Origin: Pokkaliibacter plantistimulans
GTDB lineage: Bacteria > Pseudomonadota > Gammaproteobacteria > Pseudomonadales > Balneatricaceae
Length of the DNA stretch: 64,000 bases
Assembly: GCF_003194385.1 (NCBI RefSeq)
Contig: NZ_LAPT01000002.1
Span: 1 to 64,000 of the forward strand
Direction: 5' to 3'
The translations under genes were made by a program, and so were the position numbers. Shown one piece after another: positions 26,436-36,563 of the stretch (positions within the stretch are counted from its first letter, which is position 1; the number at the start of each line of letters is the position of its first letter). The notes beneath the pieces are model-generated. The model had not been told where the DNA came from. It ran no database searches and worked only from the letters and a program-made list of their open reading frames with translations.

Positions 26436-28622
26436 TTATTCGAACAGGCCCTCGCCGGGGATCTTTTCGCTGCTGCCACTGATGGCACGGGCGGTGAGCA
26501 GACCCGAGATGGTGGCCGATTCCACACAGCCCATGTTGAAGCCGTTGCGAATCCAGTCGCCGGTCAGGTACAGGTTGCGGAATCCCGATTCGTCGGTTTT
26601 CAGCCGGTACTGTGAGCTGCTGACCGTGGATTGCACATAGCGCTCGGACGGATCGATATTGGCCCGCCAGTACTGGGCGTTGAACCGGGCCTGACCTTCC
26701 AGACTGTCTGGCGCAATCAGATACTGCCATTTGAAGCCATCGGCATCGGTGGCGTTTTTCCACAGCGACCCAAGAGTGGTGTTCATCATGGTGATACACT
26801 GGGCTTTCACCTTGTCGGCCTGGCTCTGCACATAGGCCACGTTGGGCGCGGGCGGCGGGGCATCGGGGTTGAACACGCCGCAGAAGTAGCTGATGTCCTT
26901 CGGCTCGTCGGTGACCGGCCAGGTTTCCCGCGCCACCAGATAGCTGACGTCGGCCCATGAATCCATGGCCTGCGCATCGAAGCCCAGAATCTCCGGTGCT
27001 TCTTCATCGGGCTGGTAGTTGATCCAGCCCAGCTGTTGGACGTCCTGATTCAGCCACAGTTGCATGGCCTGGGTGGCGACGGTGGAGATTTTGCCGGTCA
27101 TGGTGGCGAAGGCCGGATTGGCCGCCATCAGGGTGGGGCAGAGCGACGGCAGCGAAGCCACGGAGATGCCGAGGATGACCTCGTCGAAATCGTCGCCCTG
27201 CTTCAGCACCACTTGCGGTTCGTCGTAAATCTCCGGCCAGTTGCTCCAGAACGAGTTGAGATTGATATGGTTGGCTTGCAGCTTGGCGGCGACAGCATCA
27301 TCGATCTGATCGTAGAGCGGTTCTGACGGCCAGCAGGGCAGCCCTTTGACCATCACCAGTGGTTCATATTCCTTGCTCGGGTCTTTCAGCGGCACCTGCT
27401 GGGCCAGCCGGATCTGGCTGATGTAACCGCCCTGATCATCGCTGGCGGCGACCACTTCCTCCACCCGGTGGAAGAATTTGAACTGCACGCCGCGGCGCTT
27501 CAGCACTTCGTAGTAGGGACCAAAAACGGTGTCGCCCATGCCGGCCTGCATGCGCCAGATAAAGGACTGCTTGGAGCAGGACAGGGCGTTGAGGCCAGCA
27601 CGGATCACGGTACCGGTTTCAACGTTGGGCTGATCCAGCAAACCATCCTTGTAGGCAAAGACGCCACCATAGAGAGAGGCCATGATCGGCCCGTCGAGGG
27701 TAATCTGGCTGGCGCCGTGTTGCTGCAACCAGTCACGCAGATTGATGTCGTTGGCAGCGTTCAGACCGTAGTGATAGAGCTCATCGGCGAGGATGCCAAT
27801 CAGTCCGGTCAGACCAAAGTCGGCCATCATCCACAGGCGGCTGACCTTGACCGACAGATGCAGAAACGGTGCGGTCAGATCACGCAGGGCGGTACGCACG
27901 CCGGTCAGCAGCTCGATCAGGGCGGCATGGGGTTCGCTGGTTTCCAGCCCTTCCAGTGTTGGCAGGGTCTTTTGCGCCTGCTGCAGACGGGCGTTGATGT
28001 CGGCCAGCGCTTCCTTGTCGAGCATGTCCAGCATGTCATCTTCCAGACGCTGGAACAGCGGCAGCGCCGGTGGCTCGGTATCATCCAGCTGCTGGGCACC
28101 GCCGGTATGATTGAGAATCCAGGCTACCAGCATGGCCAGGGCGGTCATCAGTGGCTTGGGATTCCAGCCATCACCGACGATGCCTGGCAGGGCGAAGGTC
28201 TGGATCGGCCAGGCGCACCACTGATTGTTGAACTTCTGTGCGAAGGCGGTGGTGTGGTGCGGTTTGAAGGCGTCATCGAGGGTCGCCAGCGGCTGGTCGG
28301 GTGAGCGGCCCAGTTCCTGATAGCAGGCGCGCATGTAGTGGAAGGCGTTGTAATAAAAGCCAAACCAGACATGGATACCATGTTCTTCGATGCGCTCATG
28401 ATCATTAGCATTGCGGCCGCTGGCGCCTTTTCCGCCGAGCAGCCAGCCCATCTGATAGAGGGTGATGTCGTATTTTTCCTGCCAGTTGGCCTCGCTGGTC
28501 AGTTTGAAAGCGGCGGTGATAGCCGATACACCTCCACCAAGGATGACAATTTTGCGCTTTTTCGACACCGGGCTATTTAAACCGGTTGGATAGATTGACT
28601 CAGATGGGCTAGGTATAACCAT
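26436..28622 (-). CDS. FAD/NAD(P)-binding oxidoreductase, carotene-desaturase-like
   Basis: 728 residues. The N-terminus has a dinucleotide-binding loop (KIVILGGGVSAITAAFKL), then LLGGKGASGRN and EEHGIHVWFGFYYNAFHYMR, the pattern of zeta-carotene/phytoene desaturase and related amine-oxidase-type flavoproteins. Near the C-terminus LYLTGDWIRNGFNMGCVESA is the matching FAD-closing motif. It is longer than bacterial CrtI (about 500) because of a large middle insert (roughly 180-330) with helices. No carotenoid genes (crtB, crtE) are near, so the substrate need not be a carotene. The start at 28622 has GGAGAAAG upstream. Its only neighbour in reach is the unknown convergent protein. Confidence 0.8.
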   Translation of the reverse strand: MVIPSPSESIYPTGLNSPVSKKRKIVILGGGVSAITAAFKLTSEANWQEKYDITLYQMGWLLGGKGASGRNANDHERIEEHGIHVWFGFYYNAFHYMRACYQELGRSPDQPLATLDDAFKPHHTTAFAQKFNNQWCAWPIQTFALPGIVGDGWNPKPLMTALAMLVAWILNHTGGAQQLDDTEPPALPLFQRLEDDMLDMLDKEALADINARLQQAQKTLPTLEGLETSEPHAALIELLTGVRTALRDLTAPFLHLSVKVSRLWMMADFGLTGLIGILADELYHYGLNAANDINLRDWLQQHGASQITLDGPIMASLYGGVFAYKDGLLDQPNVETGTVIRAGLNALSCSKQSFIWRMQAGMGDTVFGPYYEVLKRRGVQFKFFHRVEEVVAASDDQGGYISQIRLAQQVPLKDPSKEYEPLVMVKGLPCWPSEPLYDQIDDAVAAKLQANHINLNSFWSNWPEIYDEPQVVLKQGDDFDEVILGISVASLPSLCPTLMAANPAFATMTGKISTVATQAMQLWLNQDVQQLGWINYQPDEEAPEILGFDAQAMDSWADVSYLVARETWPVTDEPKDISYFCGVFNPDAPPPAPNVAYVQSQADKVKAQCITMMNTTLGSLWKNATDADGFKWQYLIAPDSLEGQARFNAQYWRANIDPSERYVQSTVSSSQYRLKTDESGFRNLYLTGDWIRNGFNMGCVESATISGLLTARAISGSSEKIPGEGLFE

Positions 28623-29039
28623 TACGCTTTCTCCAGCGGTCTATACTGTGCAAACAGAGTGAAACCAATTGACTCCCAGTATTCACCCAAACTGAACAGC
28701 GGTTCTGCGTACCGACGGAGATGTTTTTCGGCGGCAGTAGGCAGAGTAGCGTGATCAGTTGAGTAAACGCTGGAGTGAGTGGCACCGAGACAAGGTTAGT
28801 TGGTTTTTTTGACCTTACCATGTCTGCTGTGTGCGTGCAGGTATCGCTGGCGCCTGGTGTGATTGCCGCGGCGCTGGCCCTTCTGCCCTTTGGCCCTTCT
28901 GCCCTTTGTGGCAAGCGGTTCATGCGGCGGCAGCGATAACTGGCGCAGGAATTGCTCTGCAGTTTTAGCACATGCCAGCCGCTAACCCGTGTAGTTTGGA
29001 CTGAACGTGAATCATCAAAATAAGTGGCGATGATAAAGA
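28623..29039. other. 417-bp divergent intergenic region with a 16-bp tandem duplication
   Basis: It lies between the flavoenzyme (minus) and the giant kinase (plus). No gene is convincing; an open minus-strand frame at 28609-28971 has no family likeness and contains the duplication. The promoters of both genes should be here, unplaced. Confidence 0.5.
28876..28907. repeat. Two tandem copies of a 16-bp unit
   Basis: GGCCCTTCTGCCCTTT occurs twice head to tail (28876-28891 and 28892-28907), each itself built of two related halves. It probably arose by slippage and has no known role. Confidence 0.9.
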
Positions 29040-32000
29040 ATGCTGTTGACCGTTCCCGGATATGAATTTGCGGAAAAACTCTTTGAAGGTCGGCATGCGC
29101 TGATTTACCGGGGTATTCGTTTGCGCGATGGCCAGTCGGTCATCATCAAGGCATTACGACACGAATACCCGACGCCTGATCAGCTGGCGGCCTTTCGCCG
29201 GGAATATGCTATTGCCCGCAAACTGAAAGACTGTGGTGGTGTGGTGCCGGTGCAGGCGCTGGAGAAATACGACAACACCCTGGTGATCGTCAGCGAAGAC
29301 ATGCATGGCGAATCACTCGCCACTATTCTGGCGCGCCGCCCGCTGGCACTGGATGCCGCACTGAAAGTGGCCATCGGGATTGTCGATGCCCTCAGTAAGG
29401 TGCATCAGCAGCAGGTGATGCATAACGACATCAACCCGCGCAACATCATCTGGAATCCTCACACCGGCGCTGTGCGCCTGACGGATTTCGGTATTGCCAC
29501 CGAGCTGCCGATGGACGTGCCGGTGGTGATGCATCCGTTGCAGCTGGAAGGTTCGTTACCCTATATCGCGCCAGAGCAGACCGGTCGCATGAACCGGGCG
29601 ATGGACTATCGCACCGATTACTACTCCCTTGGCGTCACCCTCTATGAAATGTTTACTGGCAGTCGGCCTTTCCTGACGGTTGATCCGCTGGAAATGGTCC
29701 ACTGTCATATGGCGGTCAACCCGCAGCCATTGCATGAAGTGGACAGCAGCATTCCACCGGTACTGTCGGATATTGTCCTGAAACTGATGGCCAAGGCCGC
29801 TGAAGACCGCTACCAGAGTGCTTTCGGCGTCAAGGCTGACCTGGTGCGCTGTCTGGAGCGTCTGACTGCCCATGGTCACATCCGCTATTTCCCCATTGGC
29901 CGTCAGGACATCTCCCCGCACTTCCGTATTCCGCAGAAACTCTATGGCCGTGAGGCACAGGTTGAGCAGCTGCTGGCTTCCTTCAACCGGGTTAGCGAAG
30001 GTGCCTGTGAACTGCTGCTGGTGGGAGGCTATTCCGGCGTTGGCAAGTCAGCACTGGTCAATGAGATCCAGAAACCGGTGGTATCACGCCGTGGCTACTT
30101 CATCAGCGGCAAATTCGATCAGTACAAGCGAGACGTACCCTACGATGCGCTGCGTCAGGCAGGTGCCGAGCTGATCCAGCTGGTGATGGCGGAGAGTGAG
30201 CATCAGATTTCCCGCTGGCGCAGCCGCCTGCAGCAGGCACTGGGCACTAATGCCGGGATCATGACCAGCCTGTTGCCGGAGCTGGAGCTGATCATCGGCC
30301 CGCAACCGGAGGTGCCGGTGCTGCCTGCGGCGGAGTCGCAGAACCGCTTCAACTATGTCTTCCTGCAGTTTATCCGGGTGTTCTGTTCCTCTGAGCATCC
30401 GCTGGTGATCTTCCTCGATGATCTGCAATGGGCCGGTAACGCCTCGATGAAGATGATCGAGCTGATGATGACCGATCCGCAGGGCTGTCACCTGTTGCTG
30501 GTCGGCTCCTATCGCAGTAATGAAGTGGATGATGCCCATCCACTCAAGCTGCTGCAGGACAGCCTGACCCAGGCTCAAGCTGCCAGTCATGCGTTGCAGC
30601 TCAATCCACTCAGCCTTGGTGATGTGCAGCAGTTGCTGCATGACACCCTGCCGGGCGCCAGCACCCAGCTGTCGGCGCTGGCCCAGTTGTGCTTTGCCAA
30701 GACGCTGGGGAACCCCTTCTTTCTCAATCAGCTGTTGCACTCGCTCTATCGCGAACAGCTGATCACCTTCGATATGGAAAGCGGCACCTGGCACTGGGAC
30801 CTGCAGCAAATTAGCGGCTGGAGTGTCAGTGACAACGTGGTTGAGCTGATGGTGCGCAAGATTCGCCAGCTCTCCACCGACAGCCAGCGCATGCTGCAGC
30901 TGGCGGCCTGTATCGGCAACCGTTTTGAGCTGAACACCCTGGCGCTGCTGGCAGGCGGCTTGCCGGTAGCGACCATGAAGCAGTTGTGGGAGCCGCTGGT
31001 GCAGGGGCTGATTCTGCCGCTGGACAAACACTACTTTGCGCAGGAAGAAGACGGCGAATGGGAAGAGGAGCAGGCGCGCCTGCATCATTACCTGAAGCAG
31101 CAGCAGGCCATGGATGAAGCGGATGTGGTGACGAATCTGACGACGCTGAGCCAGCTGCCCGGTCGCAGCCGTTATCGCTTCCTGCATGATCAGGTGCGGC
31201 AGGCAGCCTATTCCATGCTGGCCGAAGAAGAGCGCAAGCATGTGCATTTGCAGATCGGGCGCTATCTGCAGGCGGCAGGCCACATCGACGAAGAAACCCT
31301 GTTCGATCTGGTCAACCATCTCAATGTTGCCCGTGATCTGCTGGTACGCCGCCGTGAGCGGGTACAGCTGGCCGAACTCAATCTGCAGGCGGCACGACGG
31401 GCCAAATTGTCCAACGCCTACGAAGTCGCCACGCATTTCCTCGATATCGGTATTGAGCTGCTGCTGGCCGTGACGACGCTGGAAAGTGGCTGGCAGCTCA
31501 ATTACACCCTGGCGGTGGAGCTGCATGTCGAGCATATCGAATGTGTCTATCTCAGCGGTCGGGTCGAGCAGGCGCACCTGCAGTGCCGCTCCCTGCTGGA
31601 ATGGGTGACGGAGCCGATGGACCGGGCGCGGATACTCAGTCTGCAGACGGTGCTTTACGCCAACCACGGCCGCTTTGCTGAAGCGCTGGATACTGCCATC
31701 AAGGGGCTGCGCAGCCTCGATGTGGAGTGGCCGGACGAGCCGCCACTGCTCGAAGCGGCGATGACCGCAGAGAATCAGCGGATTCAGGCCTATCTGGCTG
31801 AGCACCGGGTAGAGGAGTTGCTGGAGTTGCCAGTGATGTCAGATCCGCGCCAGCAGATGATCAGTCATCTGCTGGGGTTGCTGTGGCCGCCCGCCATCAA
31901 CGTCAATCTGCCGATGAGTACCCTGGCAGTGGTGCGCATGGTGACCCTGTCGATGGACTACGGCAACGCCGAGGTATCGCCGTTCGGTTACGGCAACTAC

Positions 32001-35000
32001 GGCTCGATGCTGTCCGCCTTCTTTGGCCAGTGCCAGCTGGGACGGCAGTTTGGCCAGCTGTCGGTGGATCTGATCGACAAGACCGACAATCTGGTGTGGA
32101 AGTGCAAGGTCTACACCATGTTTGCGGTGACCAACAGCCCCTGGTCCAGCCATTTACCGGAGAATATCGGCCTGCTGCAGGATGCCCTGCGCGCCGGGCT
32201 CGACAGCGGCGATGTGATCTGGACCGGCTACAGCTCTTTCCACATCCTCAAACATATGCAGCACAGTGGTCATTCCCTGACGACCCTGGCGGAGGAGTGT
32301 GATCGCTTCCTGCCGATTCTGCAGAAGGTCAACGACCCGAATACCCTTGAGGTGTTCTGGATACTGCGGCGCAGCATCCTGCTGTTGCAGGGGCAGACCG
32401 ACAGCCTCAGCAGCTGGAATGGCGGTGGCTTTGACGAAGATGCCCTGCTGGCGGAAATTCAGGCTAATCAGCATGCACTCTGCCTCAACTATTTCCATTA
32501 CAACAAGATGCAGGCGGCGTACCTGTTTGGTCGTTACGATGAGGCGCTGGATTTTGCCGAGCAGGCCAAGGCGACGCTCGGGGCCACCTTCGGCTGGTTC
32601 AGCATCGCCGAGCATAATTTCTATTACTCGCTGATTCTGACAGCACGCATGGCTGTGCTTGACGATGCCCAGCAGCAGGCCTGCTGGAAGCAGCTGGAGG
32701 AAAATCAGCAGCGTATGGCCGACTGGATGGCCAGCTGCCCGGCCAACTTTGCCCACAAGTATTATCTGGTGGCGGCGGAAATGGCGCGGCTGCGCGGTGA
32801 CGTGCAGCAGGCCATGGACTATTACGATCAGGCCATTGATTCGGCTTACGAGCAGGGTTTCAGTCAGGGGCTGGCAATCGCCAACGAGCTGGCCTCGCTG
32901 TTCTGGTTGCAACAGGGCAAGAACAAGCTGGCGCGGGTGTATATGCTCGATGGCCACAATGCCTATCTGCAGTGGGGCGCCACTGCCAAGGTGCAGCAGC
33001 TGGAGGCACGTTACCCGCAGTGGATGCTGAGAGGTCAGGACAGCCCCAGTACCCTGCTGCGCAGTGTCACTACCTCGACCAGCAAGAGCAGCAGCGGCAA
33101 TCTTGATCTGCTGTCAGTGATGAAGGCCCTGCAGATCATCTCTACCGAAATCGTGCTGGAGCAGCTGCTGCAGAAAATGATGCAGACCATCATTACCGAG
33201 GCAGGCGCCCAGCAGGGCACGCTGGTGCTGCGCGACAATGATCAGTGGCTGATTCAGGCCCGTGGCAGCATCAACGCCAATGAGGTGGCGGTGCTGGAGG
33301 GCATACCGGTGATGCTGGGACAGACCCTGTCGCTGCTGGATGACGACAGTGAAGTGCCTTCGCTGCCACTGTCGATCATCGCCTACGTCACCCGCACCCG
33401 CGAACCGCTGATTCTCGATCAGGCTACCGAGCACAACCAGTTTGTGCACGACCCCTATATCCAGCACTACCAGCCGCGTTCAGTGATCTGCCATCCGCTG
33501 CTGCGCAAGGAGCAGCTGATCGGCATTCTCTATCTGGAGAACAACCTGATTCCGGCGGCCTTCACCCCGGAGCGTCTGCAGGTGCTGGATATTCTGGCGT
33601 CGCAGGCGGCGATCTCCATCGATCATGCGTTGCTTTACGACACGCTGGAGCAACGGGTCAACAACCGTACGCTGGAGCTGAATCAGGCCAAGCTGCGTGC
33701 CGAGGAGGCAAACCGCGCCAAGTCGCTGTTTCTCGCCACCATGAGCCACGAAATTCGTACGCCGATGAACGCGGTGATCGGCCTCAGCCGCCTGATGCAG
33801 CAGTCCCCGCTGGAAGGGGGGCAGCGCAGTATGCTGGAGCAGATTCAGGAGGCCGGAGAGGGGCTGCTGGGTGTCATCAACGACATCCTCGATTACTCCA
33901 AGAATGAAGCCAATCAGGTCACGCTGGAGCGCATTGATTTTCGGGTACGCAAGGTCATTGAGCGCACACTGGTGATCTGCTCGCTGCGGGCCAGGGAAAA
34001 GAACCTGAACCTGCGGGTGGACGTCGCCGATGACGTACCCGATGAGCTGCAGGGCGATCCGCTGCGCCTGCAGCAGATCCTGATTAATCTGGTCAGCAAC
34101 GCGGTGAAGTTCACTGCAGAAGGGGAGGTCCGCCTGAGTCTGGAGCGGATGCGCTATGAGGACGGTCGCCCGGCACTGCGCTTTATTGTCAGTGATACCG
34201 GCATTGGCATCGACCCGCGTCAGCTGGGCAAGCTGTTTCAGCCCTTCTCGCAGGTTGATGATTCTATTACCCGCCAGTTCGGTGGCACCGGGCTGGGTCT
34301 GGCGATCTGCAAGCAGCTGGTGGAACTGATGGACGGCACGATTCAGGTGCAGAGTATGCAGGGGGAAGGGTCAACCTTTACCATCACCCTGCCACTGCAG
34401 CTGGCGGGCGGTGCGGTGGAGCCGGACAGTGAAGGGCTGCTCGGGCCGCTGGCCGCTCCGGATCTGCACGGCATCCGGCTGTTGCTGGTGGACGATAATG
34501 CCATCAACCGGCAGGTTGCACTGGGCTTCCTCAAGGATACGGCGGCGCTTATCGAGATTGCCGGTGACGGTCAGGAAGCGGTGGATAAGGTACTGGCTAA
34601 CCCCTTCGATCTGGTGCTGATGGATGTTCAGATGCCGCGTAAGGATGGCCTTAGCGCAGCGGCGGAAATCCGCCGTTACTTTGACAAGTCTGAGTTGCCG
34701 ATCATCGCCATGACCGCTCATGCCCTGCCGGAGGATCGTGAGCGCAGTCTGGCGGCAGGCATGAACGGGCATCTCAACAAGCCGCTGGAGCCTGATGAAC
34801 TCTATCGTGTACTGCGCCGCAGTCTGGCAAGGCAGCGCACGGTGCAGGGCGGTGAAAGCTCTGCCGAGGTGGCACTCAGTGATCAGCAGCAGGCCTGGCT
34901 CAATGCACTCAAGCCGCTACTGGACGTCAAGGGGGCGATTCAGCGCCTGCAGGGAAAAGTAGATACCTATCTGCAACTGGTAGAGGACTTCAGTGCTACT

Positions 35001-35576
35001 CATCAGAGCGAAGCGCAGCAACTGGTGGAACTGGCCCATCAGCAGCAATGGCCGGTCCTTTACCGGCGGGCGCATACCCTGCGGACCTCGGCGGCCTATC
35101 TCGGTGCTGCTAATCTGGTACGCGCGGCGGATGAGCTTGAGCGCCAGCTCGGTCCGGACGGCACAAAGGCGGCACAGCTGAGCTGTGAAGTGCAGCTGCA
35201 ACGCCTGTGCCGGGGGCTGGAGCAGCTGTTACCGGCCTTGGCGCGCATCTGCAAGGTCTATGGCCGACCCGTAGCGAATCACAGCAGTCGCTTTGATGTA
35301 CAGGAGTTTGTCAATCTGTTACAAAAGGCCAGTCAGTATTTGGATAACTCTGATTTTGCGGTCGAGCAGCTGGCGCAGACGCTGACGCGGATGGCCAGAG
35401 GCACGGAGTATCAATCACAGATAGAGCAACTCGGTCTATGGATTGACGAGGTAGAGTTTGAGCGGGCAGCACAGAGCGTAAGCCTTCTGCTGCAACAGAT
35501 AGCGGGCACCGGGCAGGTATCTGAGCTTGAGCCGTTAAACACGCCGGATGGCGGACCTTTCGTTAGTAGTCAATGA
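29040..35576 (+). CDS. Ser/Thr kinase - ATPase - GAF - hybrid histidine kinase (2178 residues)
   Basis: A giant cytosolic signalling protein. In order: a protein-kinase domain (1-265; Lys37 in SVIIKALRH, catalytic Asp130 in [12 protein letters not shown] at 149, [11 protein letters not shown]); an AAA/STAND ATPase (about 300-700; Walker [13 protein letters not shown] near 328-339, Walker [13 protein letters not shown] near 450); helical TPR-like repeats (about 750-1340); a GAF domain (about 1385-1535); HisKA with [14 protein letters not shown] (His1570); HATPase with [11 protein letters not shown] and [14 protein letters not shown]; a receiver (Asp1862 in [12 protein letters not shown]); and an HPt-like end with [14 protein letters not shown] (His2012). 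The same plan is known from cyanobacterial HstK-type kinases. All key kinase residues are present. The next gene, 21 bp on, is a REC-GGDEF protein, its likely target (inference). Confidence 0.9.
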   Translation: MLLTVPGYEFAEKLFEGRHALIYRGIRLRDGQSVIIKALRHEYPTPDQLAAFRREYAIARKLKDCGGVVPVQALEKYDNTLVIVSEDMHGESLATILARRPLALDAALKVAIGIVDALSKVHQQQVMHNDINPRNIIWNPHTGAVRLTDFGIATELPMDVPVVMHPLQLEGSLPYIAPEQTGRMNRAMDYRTDYYSLGVTLYEMFTGSRPFLTVDPLEMVHCHMAVNPQPLHEVDSSIPPVLSDIVLKLMAKAAEDRYQSAFGVKADLVRCLERLTAHGHIRYFPIGRQDISPHFRIPQKLYGREAQVEQLLASFNRVSEGACELLLVGGYSGVGKSALVNEIQKPVVSRRGYFISGKFDQYKRDVPYDALRQAGAELIQLVMAESEHQISRWRSRLQQALGTNAGIMTSLLPELELIIGPQPEVPVLPAAESQNRFNYVFLQFIRVFCSSEHPLVIFLDDLQWAGNASMKMIELMMTDPQGCHLLLVGSYRSNEVDDAHPLKLLQDSLTQAQAASHALQLNPLSLGDVQQLLHDTLPGASTQLSALAQLCFAKTLGNPFFLNQLLHSLYREQLITFDMESGTWHWDLQQISGWSVSDNVVELMVRKIRQLSTDSQRMLQLAACIGNRFELNTLALLAGGLPVATMKQLWEPLVQGLILPLDKHYFAQEEDGEWEEEQARLHHYLKQQQAMDEADVVTNLTTLSQLPGRSRYRFLHDQVRQAAYSMLAEEERKHVHLQIGRYLQAAGHIDEETLFDLVNHLNVARDLLVRRRERVQLAELNLQAARRAKLSNAYEVATHFLDIGIELLLAVTTLESGWQLNYTLAVELHVEHIECVYLSGRVEQAHLQCRSLLEWVTEPMDRARILSLQTVLYANHGRFAEALDTAIKGLRSLDVEWPDEPPLLEAAMTAENQRIQAYLAEHRVEELLELPVMSDPRQQMISHLLGLLWPPAINVNLPMSTLAVVRMVTLSMDYGNAEVSPFGYGNYGSMLSAFFGQCQLGRQFGQLSVDLIDKTDNLVWKCKVYTMFAVTNSPWSSHLPENIGLLQDALRAGLDSGDVIWTGYSSFHILKHMQHSGHSLTTLAEECDRFLPILQKVNDPNTLEVFWILRRSILLLQGQTDSLSSWNGGGFDEDALLAEIQANQHALCLNYFHYNKMQAAYLFGRYDEALDFAEQAKATLGATFGWFSIAEHNFYYSLILTARMAVLDDAQQQACWKQLEENQQRMADWMASCPANFAHKYYLVAAEMARLRGDVQQAMDYYDQAIDSAYEQGFSQGLAIANELASLFWLQQGKNKLARVYMLDGHNAYLQWGATAKVQQLEARYPQWMLRGQDSPSTLLRSVTTSTSKSSSGNLDLLSVMKALQIISTEIVLEQLLQKMMQTIITEAGAQQGTLVLRDNDQWLIQARGSINANEVAVLEGIPVMLGQTLSLLDDDSEVPSLPLSIIAYVTRTREPLILDQATEHNQFVHDPYIQHYQPRSVICHPLLRKEQLIGILYLENNLIPAAFTPERLQVLDILASQAAISIDHALLYDTLEQRVNNRTLELNQAKLRAEEANRAKSLFLATMSHEIRTPMNAVIGLSRLMQQSPLEGGQRSMLEQIQEAGEGLLGVINDILDYSKNEANQVTLERIDFRVRKVIERTLVICSLRAREKNLNLRVDVADDVPDELQGDPLRLQQILINLVSNAVKFTAEGEVRLSLERMRYEDGRPALRFIVSDTGIGIDPRQLGKLFQPFSQVDDSITRQFGGTGLGLAICKQLVELMDGTIQVQSMQGEGSTFTITLPLQLAGGAVEPDSEGLLGPLAAPDLHGIRLLLVDDNAINRQVALGFLKDTAALIEIAGDGQEAVDKVLANPFDLVLMDVQMPRKDGLSAAAEIRRYFDKSELPIIAMTAHALPEDRERSLAAGMNGHLNKPLEPDELYRVLRRSLARQRTVQGGESSAEVALSDQQQAWLNALKPLLDVKGAIQRLQGKVDTYLQLVEDFSATHQSEAQQLVELAHQQQWPVLYRRAHTLRTSAAYLGAANLVRAADELERQLGPDGTKAAQLSCEVQLQRLCRGLEQLLPALARICKVYGRPVANHSSRFDVQEFVNLLQKASQYLDNSDFAVEQLAQTLTRMARGTEYQSQIEQLGLWIDEVEFERAAQSVSLLLQQIAGTGQVSELEPLNTPDGGPFVSSQ

Positions 35577-35597
35577 GTCAATAGATAGAGCAGCATT

Positions 35598-36518
35598 GTG
35601 ACGATAAACCACCAGACCGTGCTCATCGTGGATGATGAGAAAAGTAACCTGAAAATCCTCAGTGACCTGCTGCGTGATGACGTCCGGGTGATTCTGGCCA
35701 AGAGCGGAGAGCAGGCTATTGCCAAGGCCGAGCAATACCGCCCGGATCTGGTCCTGCTGGACATTGTGATGCCGAAGATGAACGGCTTTGACGTGATTCA
35801 GCATCTCAAACAGCAGGCATCGACCAGTACGATTCCGGTGATCTTTGTCAGTGCGCTGGGCGATACCGACAACGAGGTACGCGGCTTTGACCTGGGGGCC
35901 TGTGACTACATCCAGAAACCCTTCCAGAGCAGCCTGGTACGGGCGCGGGTAAAACTGCACCTGCAACTGGCCAAACAGCGCCTGCTGCTGGAAAAACTGG
36001 CCAATATCGACCCGCTGACGGCGATTGCCAACCGGCGCAAGTTTTCCGACAAGCTGCAGCTCGAATGGGCTCGCTGCCAGCATGACGACCGGCCGCTGTC
36101 GCTGGTGATGATCGATATCGACTACTTCAAACAGTTTAATGACCGCTATGGCCACGCCGCCGGTGATGAGGCCCTGAGCAAGGTGGCGCAGGCGCTGGAA
36201 GGGCAGCTGGAACGCGGTACCGACTTTGTTGCCCGGTATGGTGGTGAGGAATTTGTACTGGTGCTGCCGGATACCGATCAGAACGAAGCGCAAGAGGTCG
36301 TCGAGCGTTGTCGTGCGGCCGTCGACGCGCTGAAAATCCGCCATGAAACAGCAGGCGGGGAGTTTCTTACCATCAGCCTGGGTGGGGCGACCTGCAGTGG
36401 CCGCGATGGCGAGGCGCACGAACAGCTGTTGCAGCGTGCTGATGCCATGCTCTATCAGGCCAAGCAGCAGGGACGTGACTGCGTGGTGTGGGAAGAAGAG
36501 GTGTGCCAGCAGCGTTAG
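35598..36518 (+). CDS. Response regulator with diguanylate cyclase output (REC-GGDEF)
   Basis: 306 residues. The receiver domain has the acidic pocket VDDE, phosphoacceptor Asp55 in LVLLDIVMPKMNG and Lys in YIQKPF. The GGDEF domain has the active-site RYGGEEF and, five residues before it, RGTD, an RxxD inhibitory site, so it should make c-di-GMP from two GTP and be product-inhibited. PleD and WspR show the same logic. The GTG start at 35598 is required by the frame. Only 21 bp separate it from the giant kinase, so one transcript and a phospho-transfer from the HPt-like end are expected. Confidence 0.9.
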   Translation: MTINHQTVLIVDDEKSNLKILSDLLRDDVRVILAKSGEQAIAKAEQYRPDLVLLDIVMPKMNGFDVIQHLKQQASTSTIPVIFVSALGDTDNEVRGFDLGACDYIQKPFQSSLVRARVKLHLQLAKQRLLLEKLANIDPLTAIANRRKFSDKLQLEWARCQHDDRPLSLVMIDIDYFKQFNDRYGHAAGDEALSKVAQALEGQLERGTDFVARYGGEEFVLVLPDTDQNEAQEVVERCRAAVDALKIRHETAGGEFLTISLGGATCSGRDGEAHEQLLQRADAMLYQAKQQGRDCVVWEEEVCQQR

Positions 36519-36563
36519 CGTGCTGGCACAATTACACTTCAGCGTTTAGGGCCTGCCTGCCGC

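Noticed and set aside
28609-28971. 120-codon minus-strand frame before the flavoenzyme
   Set aside because: No domain, it contains the 16-bp tandem duplication, and it overlaps the start of the flavoenzyme gene.
30084-31805. 573-codon open frame on the minus strand inside the giant kinase
   Set aside because: Its text is low in complexity (Q, L, H, R) and lies fully antisense to a well-supported domain structure.
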